The notes: generated by a model from the sequence alone, not told the origin. A stretch of 64,000 bases of DNA from an uncultured Lachnospiraceae bacterium (GCA_905234245.1 CAJOGN010000001.1:186001-250000), one strand, 5' to 3'. Positions 5,652-14,149 are shown, numbered from the stretch's first letter. Made by a program: numbers and translations.

Positions 5652-6881
5652 TTAATTGTATTTTTGAATGGAAAGGACAAAGTATAAGAAAATACCTTTT
5701 GTATAATCTACTCTGGTAGCAAGTCTATTAAACTTACCATAGATACCAGAATCAACACCCCATTTATCTAATGTTGTTTTTACATTGGTAATATTCTTAT
5801 CTTTGGAATTTGTTTTCTTAAATAATGCTATAGCAAAAGATAAGAACTGCTTACTATTAATTTCAGCAAATGTATGTTTTCCATCATAGAGATAGAGGAA
5901 AAGAATACTCTCAATGAAAGAATACATAATAGAGGAATTCTTCTCTACTGCAATCTTAGTTAAGTAGTTCCTCAATTCTATCTTAGAGACATTGGCAGCA
6001 TTTGCTGCAAAGTCACACAGCTTTAAATCTATACCATTTGTAATCATGGCTAGAACGATTTTATTCGTTACACTTTCAACCTTATTGGTATCATTCTCAT
6101 TATCTACAATAACAGCATCATCATAAGAATCTACCTGAGTATATACAGAAAGACCTTTCTTATGATTCTCATAATAGTTATTGGATATCTTTCTCATAAG
6201 AGAGTTCTGGTCATTTCTAATTCTCTGAATGAATCTGATGATTTCACCATCATTACCATTAAAGAAATCTTTTTCATGGAACTTCCAAGAACCCTGAATA
6301 GAATACGCTAGCATACCAAAAATATGGTTTGTTTTCTTAATGATGAATCTCTGAGATAGATTATCAATGGTATAATGCATGACACCTGGGTTTACTTCAT
6401 ATTTAAAATACTTACTAAAGATGGATGGATAGAATGCTAAAGCTGTGATAATCAGAGCATTATTTAATTGCTTTGGATCTTTATTGATTGTGAAGTATCT
6501 GATAACGCAATAGAATAGAATATACTGTGGGTTATTCTTTAGGAATAACCAGTTTGCATTACTATTTGCTTTATTTACCATCTCAAGTACCATTTTTCTT
6601 ATTTCATTATCCGATGTTTCAAATAAGTCATAATAGTCTTGTTTGTCATTATTGGTAAATGGAATTAGATACATTGGACCAATGGTAGTAAGCTTACTAC
6701 TATTTCTATTCACAAATTGCTCAACTAGAATAGAAAATTTTCTCTTTCCATCTGGTGTATTTAAAACTTTCTCTACTTTAGGATATAAATTATCTCGAAT
6801 GATAGTAGTATCTGTGGATGCTTCATATAGAGCATCTTCAGATAATAATTTATCAAAAGTTTTCTCCGTGAAAACTAACAT
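5652..6881 (-). CDS. Hypothetical phage protein, 409 aa
   Basis: ATG at 6881 follows AAAAGGATGTGAG. The protein is helical and mixed-charge with no transmembrane helix. Several aromatic-rich helices occur (NPQYILFYCVIRYFTI; SSIMYSFIESILFLYLY) and a short acidic segment near the middle (DNENDTNKVES). No motif of a known enzyme is seen. A late-type promoter lies just upstream, so a virion or assembly role is plausible. It carries no resemblance that I can see to the polymerase fragments next to it, though an accessory polymerase subunit is a possibility in this gene neighbourhood. Confidence 0.6.
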   Translation of the reverse strand: MLVFTEKTFDKLLSEDALYEASTDTTIIRDNLYPKVEKVLNTPDGKRKFSILVEQFVNRNSSKLTTIGPMYLIPFTNNDKQDYYDLFETSDNEIRKMVLEMVNKANSNANWLFLKNNPQYILFYCVIRYFTINKDPKQLNNALIITALAFYPSIFSKYFKYEVNPGVMHYTIDNLSQRFIIKKTNHIFGMLAYSIQGSWKFHEKDFFNGNDGEIIRFIQRIRNDQNSLMRKISNNYYENHKKGLSVYTQVDSYDDAVIVDNENDTNKVESVTNKIVLAMITNGIDLKLCDFAANAANVSKIELRNYLTKIAVEKNSSIMYSFIESILFLYLYDGKHTFAEINSKQFLSFAIALFKKTNSKDKNITNVKTTLDKWGVDSGIYGKFNRLATRVDYTKGIFLYFVLSIQKYN

Positions 6882-6909
6882 ACACTCACATCCTTTTTAC
6901 AAAGAAATT

Positions 6910-6923
6910 CTTAATAAAATGTC
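6910..6923 (-). promoter_or_regulatory. Late-type promoter variant GACA-N6-TAAG
   Basis: On the minus strand GACA-TTTTAT-TAAG, 29 nt before the start at 6881. Confidence 0.45.
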
Positions 6924-6944
6924 CAATCATAGGAAAAAATAAAA

Positions 6945-6956
6945 TGATATATTATA
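6945..6956 (+). promoter_or_regulatory. Early-type promoter TGATATATTATA
   Basis: Perfect early motif 30 nt before the 6987 start. Confidence 0.7.
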
Positions 6957-6986
6957 CACATGAAATTTATACAAAGGAGGATAGTC

Positions 6987-7913
6987 ATGGATATTACTAA
7001 GATCGAAGATAATACCAAAAAAGAAGACGATCGTAAATATCCGGAAGTTCAAAGATTTAGAAAGGGTGATGTGTTTTTCGTATATGAGCAGCCCTGGATT
7101 AGTGGGCAGAAAATCAATGGGAATAGTCATACAATGGCAAAGACTCGTCCATATGTAGTTGTCTCAGGTGATTCTGTGCTCAAATCCAATCCACCAATTC
7201 TCCAGATGGTTCCTATTACATCTTCTGTGGATTTAAGCAGAATGGACGATGTTATCTATAAGGATTCTTATGGAAAATTTAGCAGGGTTGTAACAAACCA
7301 AATTTTCACGATTGATGTAAATGACATTCGTCAGTATCTCTATCATCTGAATGATGAAATCATACTAGACATAGACAGAAGTATTGCATCCGGTCTCGGT
7401 ATTGCTGATGCTATCGTGAAAATTGCATTTGAAGCAGCTGCATTGGAGGACAAGATCAAGAAAGCGAAGGCATCTGCTGTTGAGTTCATAGAAGAGCAGA
7501 GGAAGACTACTGAAACAAAAACTAAAAAGGTTACTAAACCTAAAGAAAAAACTGAGAAAATAACAGAGGGGGAGATAGAAGAAATTATTGAGGAAGTAGC
7601 CAGTGGCAATAAAGAAAATGCCACAGGGTCTGAAAAGAAAGTAGAAGATGAAGCAAAGGAGGATGATACACAAATCATCAGTGAGGAAGATCTTAAAAAA
7701 GAACCTACTCATGATGAACCTGAAACAAAACCAAAACGCCGTACAGGGCGTGCACCAACTGAAGAAAGTTGGTCTATGGAAACAATCACAGAGTTCATGA
7801 AAGCTTATAATAGTGAACTCCTGAGTAACACTGAAGTCGGTGAGATGTTTAGGATCAGTGGAGCTACTGTTCCTCGTGTCTACAAGAGACTTCTGAAGCA
7901 ATGCTGTACCTGA
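6987..7913 (+). CDS. MazF/PemK-like domain fused to acidic linker and C-terminal HTH, 308 aa
   Basis: I choose ATG 6987 (MDITKIEDNTKK) after AAAGGAGG; the ORF-track ATG at 6960 lies on the promoter side. Residues about 24-150 follow the MazF/PemK plan: RKGDVFFVYEQPW, then AKTRPYVVVSGD with the K-x-RP arginine, QMVPITSS, then VVTNQIFTIDVNDI and a closing helix. MazF proteins are usually about 110-aa mRNA endonucleases acting as toxins. Here the domain is followed by a Lys/Glu coiled segment (about 155-245) and a C-terminal helix-turn-helix (LSNTEVGEMFRISGATVPRV). No antitoxin gene lies beside it. It may be an early host-mRNA-targeting or DNA-binding regulatory factor; ribonuclease activity is not shown. 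Confidence 0.8.
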   Translation: MDITKIEDNTKKEDDRKYPEVQRFRKGDVFFVYEQPWISGQKINGNSHTMAKTRPYVVVSGDSVLKSNPPILQMVPITSSVDLSRMDDVIYKDSYGKFSRVVTNQIFTIDVNDIRQYLYHLNDEIILDIDRSIASGLGIADAIVKIAFEAAALEDKIKKAKASAVEFIEEQRKTTETKTKKVTKPKEKTEKITEGEIEEIIEEVASGNKENATGSEKKVEDEAKEDDTQIISEEDLKKEPTHDEPETKPKRRTGRAPTEESWSMETITEFMKAYNSELLSNTEVGEMFRISGATVPRVYKRLLKQCCT

Positions 7914-7922
7914 AATGAGATA

Positions 7923-7958
7923 TAATAGAGGTGGAGAATTTCTCCACCTCTATTTTTT
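7923..7958. terminator. Bidirectional terminator
   Basis: AATAGAGGTGGAGAA paired with TTCTCCACCTCTATT followed by T-run, between the MazF-like gene and the convergent helicase gene. Confidence 0.85.
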
Positions 7959-9465
7959 ATAAAGTTTGCAAAATTAATCGAAGCTTATCTTCTTTTAATA
8001 TTTGAATCTCTTTGCATTTCTTTTTTAGATATGATAATTTATTCTTGTATTGTCTTTCACAAGATGAGAAAGATAAGTCGATTAAATCGAAGAAATAGGT
8101 ATCTTTATCTGGTGCATATTCTCTTAATCTTCCAGCTAACTGGTTTGCAGTAATATCAGAACTAAATGGTTCCAGATTAATGATACATCTTAAATTTTTT
8201 ATATTAACACCAGTACCACAAGATTTTATTGTGGAACAGATAATATCAGCATTTTGTTTTACATCTTCATTGTGTTGTTTTGTATTTCTTGAATTTATGG
8301 TAGATATAAATAAATCCTCAGTATCCATATTATCTTTAATCTCTTCTTCTAAATAAAAAGTGTCATCTATTCTAGGAGTAGTGACAAGTATCTTTCCTTC
8401 ATAATGCATAGCTAAATTTAGTACATCCAAGAATATGCGAAGCTGTTTTCTTTCTGAATCATCGTGAAGAGCATACTTTGAAAATCCTAATACAGAGAAT
8501 CCATATCTACTGGATGCCATAGCTAATTGATTTGCATTCGGGGAGCTTCTATATAGCACTGGAACATAGATAATATGCTTCCTTTTTTCTTCGTAGTTTT
8601 TTGTCTGTTCTCCGAATTTATATACAGAAGAAAATGCTTTTTTAAATAAGTATCCCTCCTGGGTATCACTTCTTCCAAAATTCGCTGTAAGATAAAATGT
8701 CTTCATTGTGTTGGAAAAGAAATCTACTCGTAAAACATTCTTAAATGCTAAATGAGCTTCATCAAAAACTTTTATTCCAACTTCTATCTTCTTAAAGAAT
8801 CTCCTTACAGCTTCCCATCCATGAAGTCTAGCATAACTAGATAGAGACTGATGATTAACGAAATAATAGTACCCCTTAGGATATCTTTCTTTCATAATCT
8901 TTTCAATTACTTCACTTCCATCTATGTTAATTAACATATCTTCTGATACTGTAGTCTTGGTTAAGAATTCTTGTATCCACTGATTCTTTATTTTATCCTG
9001 GTGTGTGATAATAATTGCTTTCATACCAAGATTTATTATAGCATGAATCGTAGCATACGTTTTTCCATCTCCAGTATCAAGAATGAGGGCTTGTTGAGAA
9101 GAAGACCTAGTATTTTTAAAATCTCCATCGGATGATAAGAATTCAATTGATTCAGTCTGAATTCTATCTCTTGGAGGAAATAGCATTTTAACACCTCTTA
9201 CATGTTTCATTTTATCAGGTTTCGTCATAATAAAAGGTGTGGAATTAAATATATTCTCCAGTAGGAATGAACTAATTCCTCTTGGTATATACAAAATATT
9301 ATTTGATACATAGTATCCAATTGGTTCATATCTATATTCAGCATCTATCCAAATGGATAGTAATCTTTCAATTCTTTCAGATTCTCCAGGAGTGTAAGGA
9401 GAAATCTCAATATGTGTATGATATATCCTAATTTGTTTCTCTTCTGAATAATATAGTTTCTGCAT
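7957..9465 (-). CDS. Superfamily 2 DEAH-box helicase, 502 aa
   Basis: The ORF track starts at 9639, but the ribosome site (GAAAGGAAGTGG) and the end of the upstream gene support ATG 9465 (MQKLYYSEEK). Motifs in order: a Walker-A-like loop LDTGDGKTYATI near residue 130, motif Ia-like AIIITHQDKIKNQW, DEAH box KVFDEAH near 235, motif III STAN equivalent LTANF, the Rad3/UvsW-like STIKSCGTGVNIKNL segment, and motif VI QLAGRLRE near 450. The plan resembles phage UvsW-type repair and recombination helicases. The first Gly of the usual A-loop GxGKT is kept as GDGKT. Predicted to use ATP to unwind or remodel DNA or R-loops during replication. Confidence 0.9.
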   Translation of the reverse strand: MQKLYYSEEKQIRIYHTHIEISPYTPGESERIERLLSIWIDAEYRYEPIGYYVSNNILYIPRGISSFLLENIFNSTPFIMTKPDKMKHVRGVKMLFPPRDRIQTESIEFLSSDGDFKNTRSSSQQALILDTGDGKTYATIHAIINLGMKAIIITHQDKIKNQWIQEFLTKTTVSEDMLINIDGSEVIEKIMKERYPKGYYYFVNHQSLSSYARLHGWEAVRRFFKKIEVGIKVFDEAHLAFKNVLRVDFFSNTMKTFYLTANFGRSDTQEGYLFKKAFSSVYKFGEQTKNYEEKRKHIIYVPVLYRSSPNANQLAMASSRYGFSVLGFSKYALHDDSERKQLRIFLDVLNLAMHYEGKILVTTPRIDDTFYLEEEIKDNMDTEDLFISTINSRNTKQHNEDVKQNADIICSTIKSCGTGVNIKNLRCIINLEPFSSDITANQLAGRLREYAPDKDTYFFDLIDLSFSSCERQYKNKLSYLKKKCKEIQILKEDKLRLILQTL

Positions 9466-9486
9466 CTTACCACTTCCTTTCATATC

Positions 9487-9500
9487 CATAAAAAACTGTT
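9487..9500 (-). promoter_or_regulatory. Possible late-type promoter AACA-N6-TATG
   Basis: AACA-GTTTTT-TATG on the minus strand, 22 nt before the helicase start; the last element departs from TAA, so support is weak. Confidence 0.35.
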
Positions 9501-9516
9501 TTTGCGAATATAAAGA

Positions 9517-9554
9517 TAAAAAAAGAAGGTTCCGACTATATGCCGGAACCTTCT
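9517..9554 (-). terminator. Intrinsic terminator overlapping the end of a gene
   Basis: AGAAGGTTCCG with CGGAACCTTCT and T-run on the minus strand. The upstream arm encodes the last codons (SEGSGI, stop) of the 9536-9922 gene. Confidence 0.85.
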
Positions 9555-9922
9555 GAGAAACTGAATTCAACCCTGTCCATCGTGGACATGAGGGAGTGTG
9601 CATCACATGAAAACTTGTTGTAAAAACCTTCACAATCAAGTTTTTCCTCGATACACTTCTTCAATTCCAGACCAAGATTGTACCACTCACCTCTTACATG
9701 GTCTCCATATGGGGATTCATCAATGGTAGATTCCAAACGAGCGTAGGCTTCGCAGACATCTAAAGCCCCCTGTTTATTTTTCCACCAGTCGAATCTTAAA
9801 TACCACCCATTTGGTGCTGGAGAGAGATCTGGATCCCACTCGCCAAACCAATCCCAGATCTCTGAAATAACATCATTGATTCTGGCATTGATGATTTTGT
9901 GATACTTGATGTACTCTTCCAT
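9536..9922 (-). CDS. Hypothetical protein, 128 aa
   Basis: Start placed at ATG 9922 (MEEYIKYHKIINARI) behind GAGGAGG. The sequence is acidic and rich in Trp and Tyr (EIWDWFGEWDPDL; WYLRFDWWKNKQG), with a helical C-terminal half containing three Cys. No family recognised. Last gene of a four-gene minus-strand operon (11641 to 9536) read from the promoter at 11677-11688. Its stop codon lies inside the terminator hairpin, so termination and the end of translation are physically coupled. Confidence 0.65.
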   Translation of the reverse strand: MEEYIKYHKIINARINDVISEIWDWFGEWDPDLSPAPNGWYLRFDWWKNKQGALDVCEAYARLESTIDESPYGDHVRGEWYNLGLELKKCIEEKLDCEGFYNKFSCDAHSLMSTMDRVEFSFSEGSGI

Positions 9923-9949
9923 ATAAAACCTCCTCACCCTTTAAAACGA

Positions 9950-10753
9950 TCAATTCATGGTTATGCTGAAATCATGAGTATCAAGTTTTTCAGCAATAGA
10001 TAGAAAAGCTGCAACGTCTATATCCATGATAACAGGTTTATCACTTTTACAGAACGCAATTTCTTCTCTTTTCCTATTGAGGAAATCTGGAGAAATATAC
10101 ATCCACTCTTGCTTATGAGCATCTTCGTACACACATATAACTTTCAATTTCGCATTTTTTCTGGTCTTTCTCATACCACGAATAGCGCTATCATCATCTT
10201 CATCCAAAAGAATTGGAGCGGTTTTTTCGCTTGGCCTAGTTATAGCAAACTTGAGAGAGATGTCGTCTTGATATAAAATATGATATTCAGTCCGTACATC
10301 ATCTATAATGTCATCTCTGGTGTTACAATCCGTAACAATTAAATCGGACTCGTCGATTATGACTTTTCCTTCCTTTATTTTCTGAAGAGCCTCGAGGGCT
10401 CTTTTGGTAGTTAATGGCCAAATCCCAGTATTAAGATGCGTACGATGCATAATAAGATTCCCATTCTCATCACATGGGTTTTGCGGATTGAATACAAGAT
10501 AGGACTTACATATGCCAATTAGATACAGTCGAGCGGACCCCCATTCAGTTTCGTCCTCTTTGTATATTTCGGATATAGTCATTGTAAGAGGATTATCAAC
10601 GAATTTCTCACATAAATCTTCTAATGGCAATGCCAAGGATATGTGCCCGAAGTATGGATTTTTAACGTACAAATCCTCAATTTGAATGAAGTACGTACCA
10701 TTTACCAGGCCATCTAGATTGAAACCATTGTAATCCCATTCAGTGTCTCGCAT
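9950..10753 (-). CDS. Hypothetical protein, 267 aa, tandem paralogue of 10770-11189
   Basis: The ORF-track start (10927) would overlap the previous gene by 158 bases. ATG 10753 (MRDTEWDYNGFNLDGLVN) has GAAAGG in front and begins 16 nt after the previous stop, so I use it. The middle segment NPCDENGNLIMHRT...ALEALQKIKEGKVIID mirrors LYDENGNLILIPG...VFEAIDKISEGKFVFN of the upstream gene, showing tandem duplication; DENGNLI is encoded by an exact 22-nt repeat in both. The C-terminal third (IRGMRKTRKNAKLKVICVYE) is unique and mixed-charge. Function unknown. Confidence 0.65.
   Translation of the reverse strand: MRDTEWDYNGFNLDGLVNGTYFIQIEDLYVKNPYFGHISLALPLEDLCEKFVDNPLTMTISEIYKEDETEWGSARLYLIGICKSYLVFNPQNPCDENGNLIMHRTHLNTGIWPLTTKRALEALQKIKEGKVIIDESDLIVTDCNTRDDIIDDVRTEYHILYQDDISLKFAITRPSEKTAPILLDEDDDSAIRGMRKTRKNAKLKVICVYEDAHKQEWMYISPDFLNRKREEIAFCKSDKPVIMDIDVAAFLSIAEKLDTHDFSITMN
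10451..10472 (+). repeat. 22-nt exact repeat, copy 1 (with 10875-10896)
   Basis: AATAAGATTCCCATTCTCAT plus CA occurs exactly at 10451-10472 and 10875-10896, encoding DENGNLI on the minus strand in two adjacent paralogous genes. Confidence 0.85.
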
Positions 10754-10769
10754 AACACTCAGCCTTTCT

Positions 10770-11189
10770 TCAGAACAACCAATCATGGTTGAAAACGAAT
10801 TTCCCTTCAGAAATCTTATCGATTGCCTCAAAGACAGTTTCCAGTGGAGAATAGAATGGCTCCCCTGGTATGAGAATAAGATTCCCATTCTCATCATAGA
10901 GATTCTCAGAATCCATAGTCCATTCACTGTTTATGCACTCTTCATCGTCAAGATCCCATGGTTCGCCATCCATCTCCACTTCAACGAGTTGGGCCGTAGG
11001 AAACATATCACGAAGTGTGATATTTGAAAAGCCCGATACTGGGGATGTCTGAATATTTGCTATTCTTATGAAACCGATAGGGCAGCTCTTCTGCGGATAG
11101 ATATATAAATCTTGGTTTGCCATTGACTTAACATCAATGTCATCAGGCTCATCCACTGGGTGCATGTCAATTTCAAAATTAAATAACAT
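10770..11189 (-). CDS. Hypothetical protein, 139 aa, tandem paralogue of 9950-10753
   Basis: ATG 11189 follows AAAGGAGAATAATC, three bases after the previous stop, so translation is coupled. The protein is acidic (MLFNFEIDMHPVDEPDDIDV; EPWDLDDEECINSEW) and ends with the repeated DENGNLI...AIDKISEGK module seen in the next gene. It is about half the length of its paralogue, lacking the C-terminal extension. No known family recognised. Confidence 0.65.
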   Translation of the reverse strand: MLFNFEIDMHPVDEPDDIDVKSMANQDLYIYPQKSCPIGFIRIANIQTSPVSGFSNITLRDMFPTAQLVEVEMDGEPWDLDDEECINSEWTMDSENLYDENGNLILIPGEPFYSPLETVFEAIDKISEGKFVFNHDWLF

Positions 11190-11191
11190 GA

Positions 11192-11641
11192 TTATTCTCC
11201 TTTCGGTTCATATGTTTTTACAGCCCAAAGTGAGAGATCTGATAGAATCCGGAGAGTATCATTACGGTCTAAACCCATGTCGGCTTCCATCTTCTCTATA
11301 CGACCCCTCATGTCGTACTTCAGACTCTCCACAAGGGATTTCTTATCCCTTATGAACATCTTGTCCGATATGGTGGTCTTCCCATCCCAAAATTCTACAA
11401 AGATAGTAGAACCTGACGACGGAATAATCTTATAGATAGTTTTGTTATCCGGCCTAACCCCGGCAAGCTGGGCAAGTCGTCCTTGGAGAATCTGACCCAT
11501 GATACCACTATCATCCTTCAGCTGGTTTTCAGTTCTGTCGCGGTAGTCATCGAAAGTGAGAGCTGCAGTCTCATATGGAAAGCATACTACTCTTGTTCTG
11601 TCTCGATCAATGATCTTGTTAAGATCTTCAAAAGTATACAT
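11192..11641 (-). CDS. Hypothetical protein, 149 aa
   Basis: ATG 11641 follows ATGGAGGTATGTAAAC. First gene of the four-gene operon. The protein is mixed-charge and soluble, with a beta-rich middle (YKIIPSSGSTIFVEFWDGKTTI) and a helical Arg/Glu-rich C-terminus (KYDMRGRIEKMEADMGLDRND). No enzyme motif or family recognised. An early-type promoter flanked by an inverted repeat lies directly upstream, so the operon is probably early and possibly repressed through that palindrome. Confidence 0.62.
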   Translation of the reverse strand: MYTFEDLNKIIDRDRTRVVCFPYETAALTFDDYRDRTENQLKDDSGIMGQILQGRLAQLAGVRPDNKTIYKIIPSSGSTIFVEFWDGKTTISDKMFIRDKKSLVESLKYDMRGRIEKMEADMGLDRNDTLRILSDLSLWAVKTYEPKGE

Positions 11642-11666
11642 GTTTACATACCTCCATATATAAGTT

Positions 11667-11713
11667 TATACAACGGAATAATATATCATTAAAATATCTT
11701 ACTCCGTTGTATA
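11667..11713 (-). promoter_or_regulatory. Early-type promoter inside an 11-bp inverted repeat
   Basis: TATACAACGGA (11667-11677) and TCCGTTGTATA (11703-11713) are perfectly complementary and flank AT-rich sequence containing TGATATATTATT (minus strand, 11688-11677). It drives the operon beginning at 11641. There is no U-run on the minus side, so it is not an ordinary terminator of the gene ending at 11724; an operator is possible. Confidence 0.55.
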
Positions 11714-11723
11714 TTTATTGGTT

Positions 11724-13319
11724 TTATAACAGACAGTCTATCTTATCAGAAGAATTATCATTCATAATATATGCTAGAAATCTCATCGCAATAATTCCAA
11801 CCGCTAATTCATCGTCTTCATTTACATCTACCCACTGAGAATAAATCTTTGGATCTGCATATATAAAGAATCTGAATAATTCTGGAGTGGAATACTTTTT
11901 CTTACTCTTTAAGATTTCATATCCTAACTCACTAATCATCTCCCTGGTTTCTCTTGTCTTATAAAACTTATAATTGTCATTATAAGTTATTTTACCTTTC
12001 ACCTTCGGATCATTGGTTGACACCATATAAGCGAGTTTCAATATACTATTCATAGTTCTAGCTTGCTCTGGAATGAACAACCGATTCATTCTATCACTTA
12101 CAATTCTCACTTGCTCATGATAGTTTGAAATCTTCTTAAATGTCTTCGTATGGTTATCCTTATTGATATTGAGAAGAATCATTAAGGTCTGGAAATACAG
12201 CAAATCATCTTCAAAAGATTCGCCAGAAAGTACCTTTGTCACAAAGTCCATAGTTCTCTTTGAGATATACTTTGCATAATCCAACTTAGATTCATACTCA
12301 ATAAACTCTCCATCATCGTTATACTCATAAGAGAGTTCCGACAATACTGCGAGATTCTTTATAACCCATGCAATCACATAAGTTATGAATCTCATAACAA
12401 ATTTATCTGTCTCAATATCAGCCTCCTCATTATCAAACCATTTTGATTTATTCATGAACTTCTCATCGATTGCAATTGCTTTTACTTCTTTTCCATAAAT
12501 ACTATTTTTCTCTACATACTTCTTCATCTTCATTTCATTAATCTGAAACAGAATACTGGATAATGCATACCGATACTTTTCAACCTTCTTCCTAAACTTG
12601 AAATCAGTATCGACTGTTTCTCCCGGATGCTTCAAACGAACTCCAGATTCTTTATCCAGTTCATTTACATTTTGTCTCAGTTCTTCCTTCTTTCTTTTTT
12701 CTGCTGTATTATTGAAATGAATCTTATCTTTCGTAAGAGTCTGAATAACTTTTTCTCCAGATTCTTTTCTTTCTATTTCAACCATATCGACCTCACCTCT
12801 TGCTGTTTTCTCGACCTTTACCAGTTCATTCACAATTGAACTGATTGAAATGAATAACCAATCACAAAGTTTCTTATAAACAACATCACCATATTTCGTG
12901 CAATGATTATTTAACTCAAGAAACATGGTATTCTTATTGATACTGAAATTCTTCAGTAGCTTATAATAATTCTTTGTGATTTCATATGCACTCTCATTTT
13001 GTAATACATGTGATGCTAAATACTTTTGATATCGTAAGATATCTTTTCCACACTTATCGATTATTTTAAGAAAATCTGGTAACGGATTCTCTTCCTGGAT
13101 TTCTTCCAGATCATCATCCCTTATTCCATGGGAACTTAATAACTTCGAGAAAGTCTCATCCTCCAATTCATACACAAATAAAGATTCAAACAGATCATCC
13201 AACGTGTCACTTAATACAGACAAATATGGATATCCTTCCATTGGGAGTTCCAAGTCTAAAATATTATATAAGATATATAAGGGATCCAATAATGCTTCTT
13301 TAACCATAGTATATTCCAT
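11724..13319 (-). CDS. Large hypothetical protein, 531 aa
   Basis: ATG 13319 (MEYTMVKEALLDPLYIL) behind TTAGAGGTG is preferred to the GTG at 13328. The protein is helical, with an acidic N-terminal region (SLFVYELEDETFSKLL), a Lys/Glu-rich central coil (about residues 200-260, EKRKKEELRQNVNELDKESG) and a basic, aromatic C-terminal half. A hydrophobic stretch VMRFITYVIAWVIKNLAVLS (about 320) could be buried or membrane-facing. No catalytic motif seen. An early-type promoter lies upstream. It resembles in general style the 5652-6881 protein, but I cannot show homology by eye. Confidence 0.6.
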   Translation of the reverse strand: MEYTMVKEALLDPLYILYNILDLELPMEGYPYLSVLSDTLDDLFESLFVYELEDETFSKLLSSHGIRDDDLEEIQEENPLPDFLKIIDKCGKDILRYQKYLASHVLQNESAYEITKNYYKLLKNFSINKNTMFLELNNHCTKYGDVVYKKLCDWLFISISSIVNELVKVEKTARGEVDMVEIERKESGEKVIQTLTKDKIHFNNTAEKRKKEELRQNVNELDKESGVRLKHPGETVDTDFKFRKKVEKYRYALSSILFQINEMKMKKYVEKNSIYGKEVKAIAIDEKFMNKSKWFDNEEADIETDKFVMRFITYVIAWVIKNLAVLSELSYEYNDDGEFIEYESKLDYAKYISKRTMDFVTKVLSGESFEDDLLYFQTLMILLNINKDNHTKTFKKISNYHEQVRIVSDRMNRLFIPEQARTMNSILKLAYMVSTNDPKVKGKITYNDNYKFYKTRETREMISELGYEILKSKKKYSTPELFRFFIYADPKIYSQWVDVNEDDELAVGIIAMRFLAYIMNDNSSDKIDCLL

Positions 13320-13352
13320 GTGTTTCACCTCTAATTTAGTTTCTGTTACATG

Positions 13353-13364
13353 TATAATATATGA
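13353..13364 (-). promoter_or_regulatory. Early-type promoter TCATATATTATA
   Basis: Minus-strand motif 34 nt before the 13319 start. Confidence 0.6.
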
Positions 13365-13412
13365 TTAAAAAACTCAAGGAAATTCACATGTTGATAATTA
13401 TCTATAGTTGAA

Positions 13413-13426
13413 AACATTATTATAAT
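13413..13426 (+). promoter_or_regulatory. Late-type promoter AACA-TTATTA-TAAT
   Basis: Exact match to the AACA-N6-TAA class; upstream of the two-gene unit 13480-14149. Confidence 0.7.
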
Positions 13427-13479
13427 TCAAAAGAATTTACTCACTTATGAATATATAAAGAAAGGACGTGAATTTATTC

Positions 13480-13773
13480 ATGTTTGCTGGACTAAAATCT
13501 ATTCGTAGAGAACGTGCTGAACTAGAAAGAGCACGTGTTATGATTACTTCTATGATGGAGAGCTCCGAGATTCAGGACACCTTCGATGCTATCGAGACTG
13601 GTGACTTTTTCGAAGGGGTTACCGCAGAAGAAATCGAAGATATGATTGATAAAATTCCCGAGACTGACCTAGAGGATGAGCAAGTAGACAAAATCCTAGG
13701 GTCTGAGGAGAATTTAACGATTGACCAGATTCTGGGTATCGAAGATGATGGTACAGTCGAGATTGATGTATAA
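13480..13773 (+). CDS. Acidic small protein, 97 aa
   Basis: ATG 13480 (MFAGLKSIRRERAELERARV) is chosen over the GTG at 13468, which sits right on the AAAGGA site. After a basic N-terminal helix the protein is strongly acidic (ETGDFFEGVTAEEIEDMIDK; EDEQVDKILGSEENL). This is typical of small phage scaffold or virion-associated proteins, but no family is recognised. It is followed 16 nt later by the 13790 gene and has a clear late-type promoter. Confidence 0.65.
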   Translation: MFAGLKSIRRERAELERARVMITSMMESSEIQDTFDAIETGDFFEGVTAEEIEDMIDKIPETDLEDEQVDKILGSEENLTIDQILGIEDDGTVEIDV

Positions 13774-13789
13774 TGGAGGTTAATAGAAA

Positions 13790-14149
13790 ATGCCAAAGAC
13801 TGAAGAGCCTAAGAAGCTAATCGTAGTGGAGTCCCCTGGTGCTATTACTGAACTAGGTGGAATCTCCGGCCCCGTACTAAATCCTTGCTATGTATCAATT
13901 CCTCTTATTAATCGTATGATTAATAAACATCGTGCTGTTTATGAGGTAAACCCCAATGATTATTCTGAGCGTGTTCGGCTTAGCCTGAAGAACCTCAGAA
14001 CAAAAAATTTTAAGGGTTCCTCTAATGACACAGCACCTTCTTCTACTACCCTAGCTGTAGTAAAAAATGCAATGGAAAATAACAATTCTTCTGAACCTGC
14101 CAATGAGTCTACCTCTAGTAGACCCGTAAGTGATTTCACAAAAATGTAA
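13790..14149 (+). CDS. Hypothetical protein, 119 aa
   Basis: ATG 13790 follows AATGGAGGTTAATAGAA. N-terminal 75 residues look folded (KKLIVVESPGAITELGGISG; CYVSIPLINRMINKHRAVYE). The last 45 are Ser/Asn/Thr-rich and disordered (NNNSSEPANESTSSRP). No family recognised; second gene of a late-type unit, so a minor virion protein is a reasonable guess. Confidence 0.62.
   Translation: MPKTEEPKKLIVVESPGAITELGGISGPVLNPCYVSIPLINRMINKHRAVYEVNPNDYSERVRLSLKNLRTKNFKGSSNDTAPSSTTLAVVKNAMENNNSSEPANESTSSRPVSDFTKM

Noticed and set aside
7365-7901. 178-aa minus-strand ORF opposite the MazF-like gene
   Set aside because: Phe/Cys-rich composition typical of an antisense shadow; no ribosome site; the plus-strand gene has domain support.
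10754-10927. N-terminal extension of the 9950 gene to 10927
   Set aside because: It would overlap the preceding paralogous gene in another frame by more than 150 bases; an internal ATG with ribosome site fits better.
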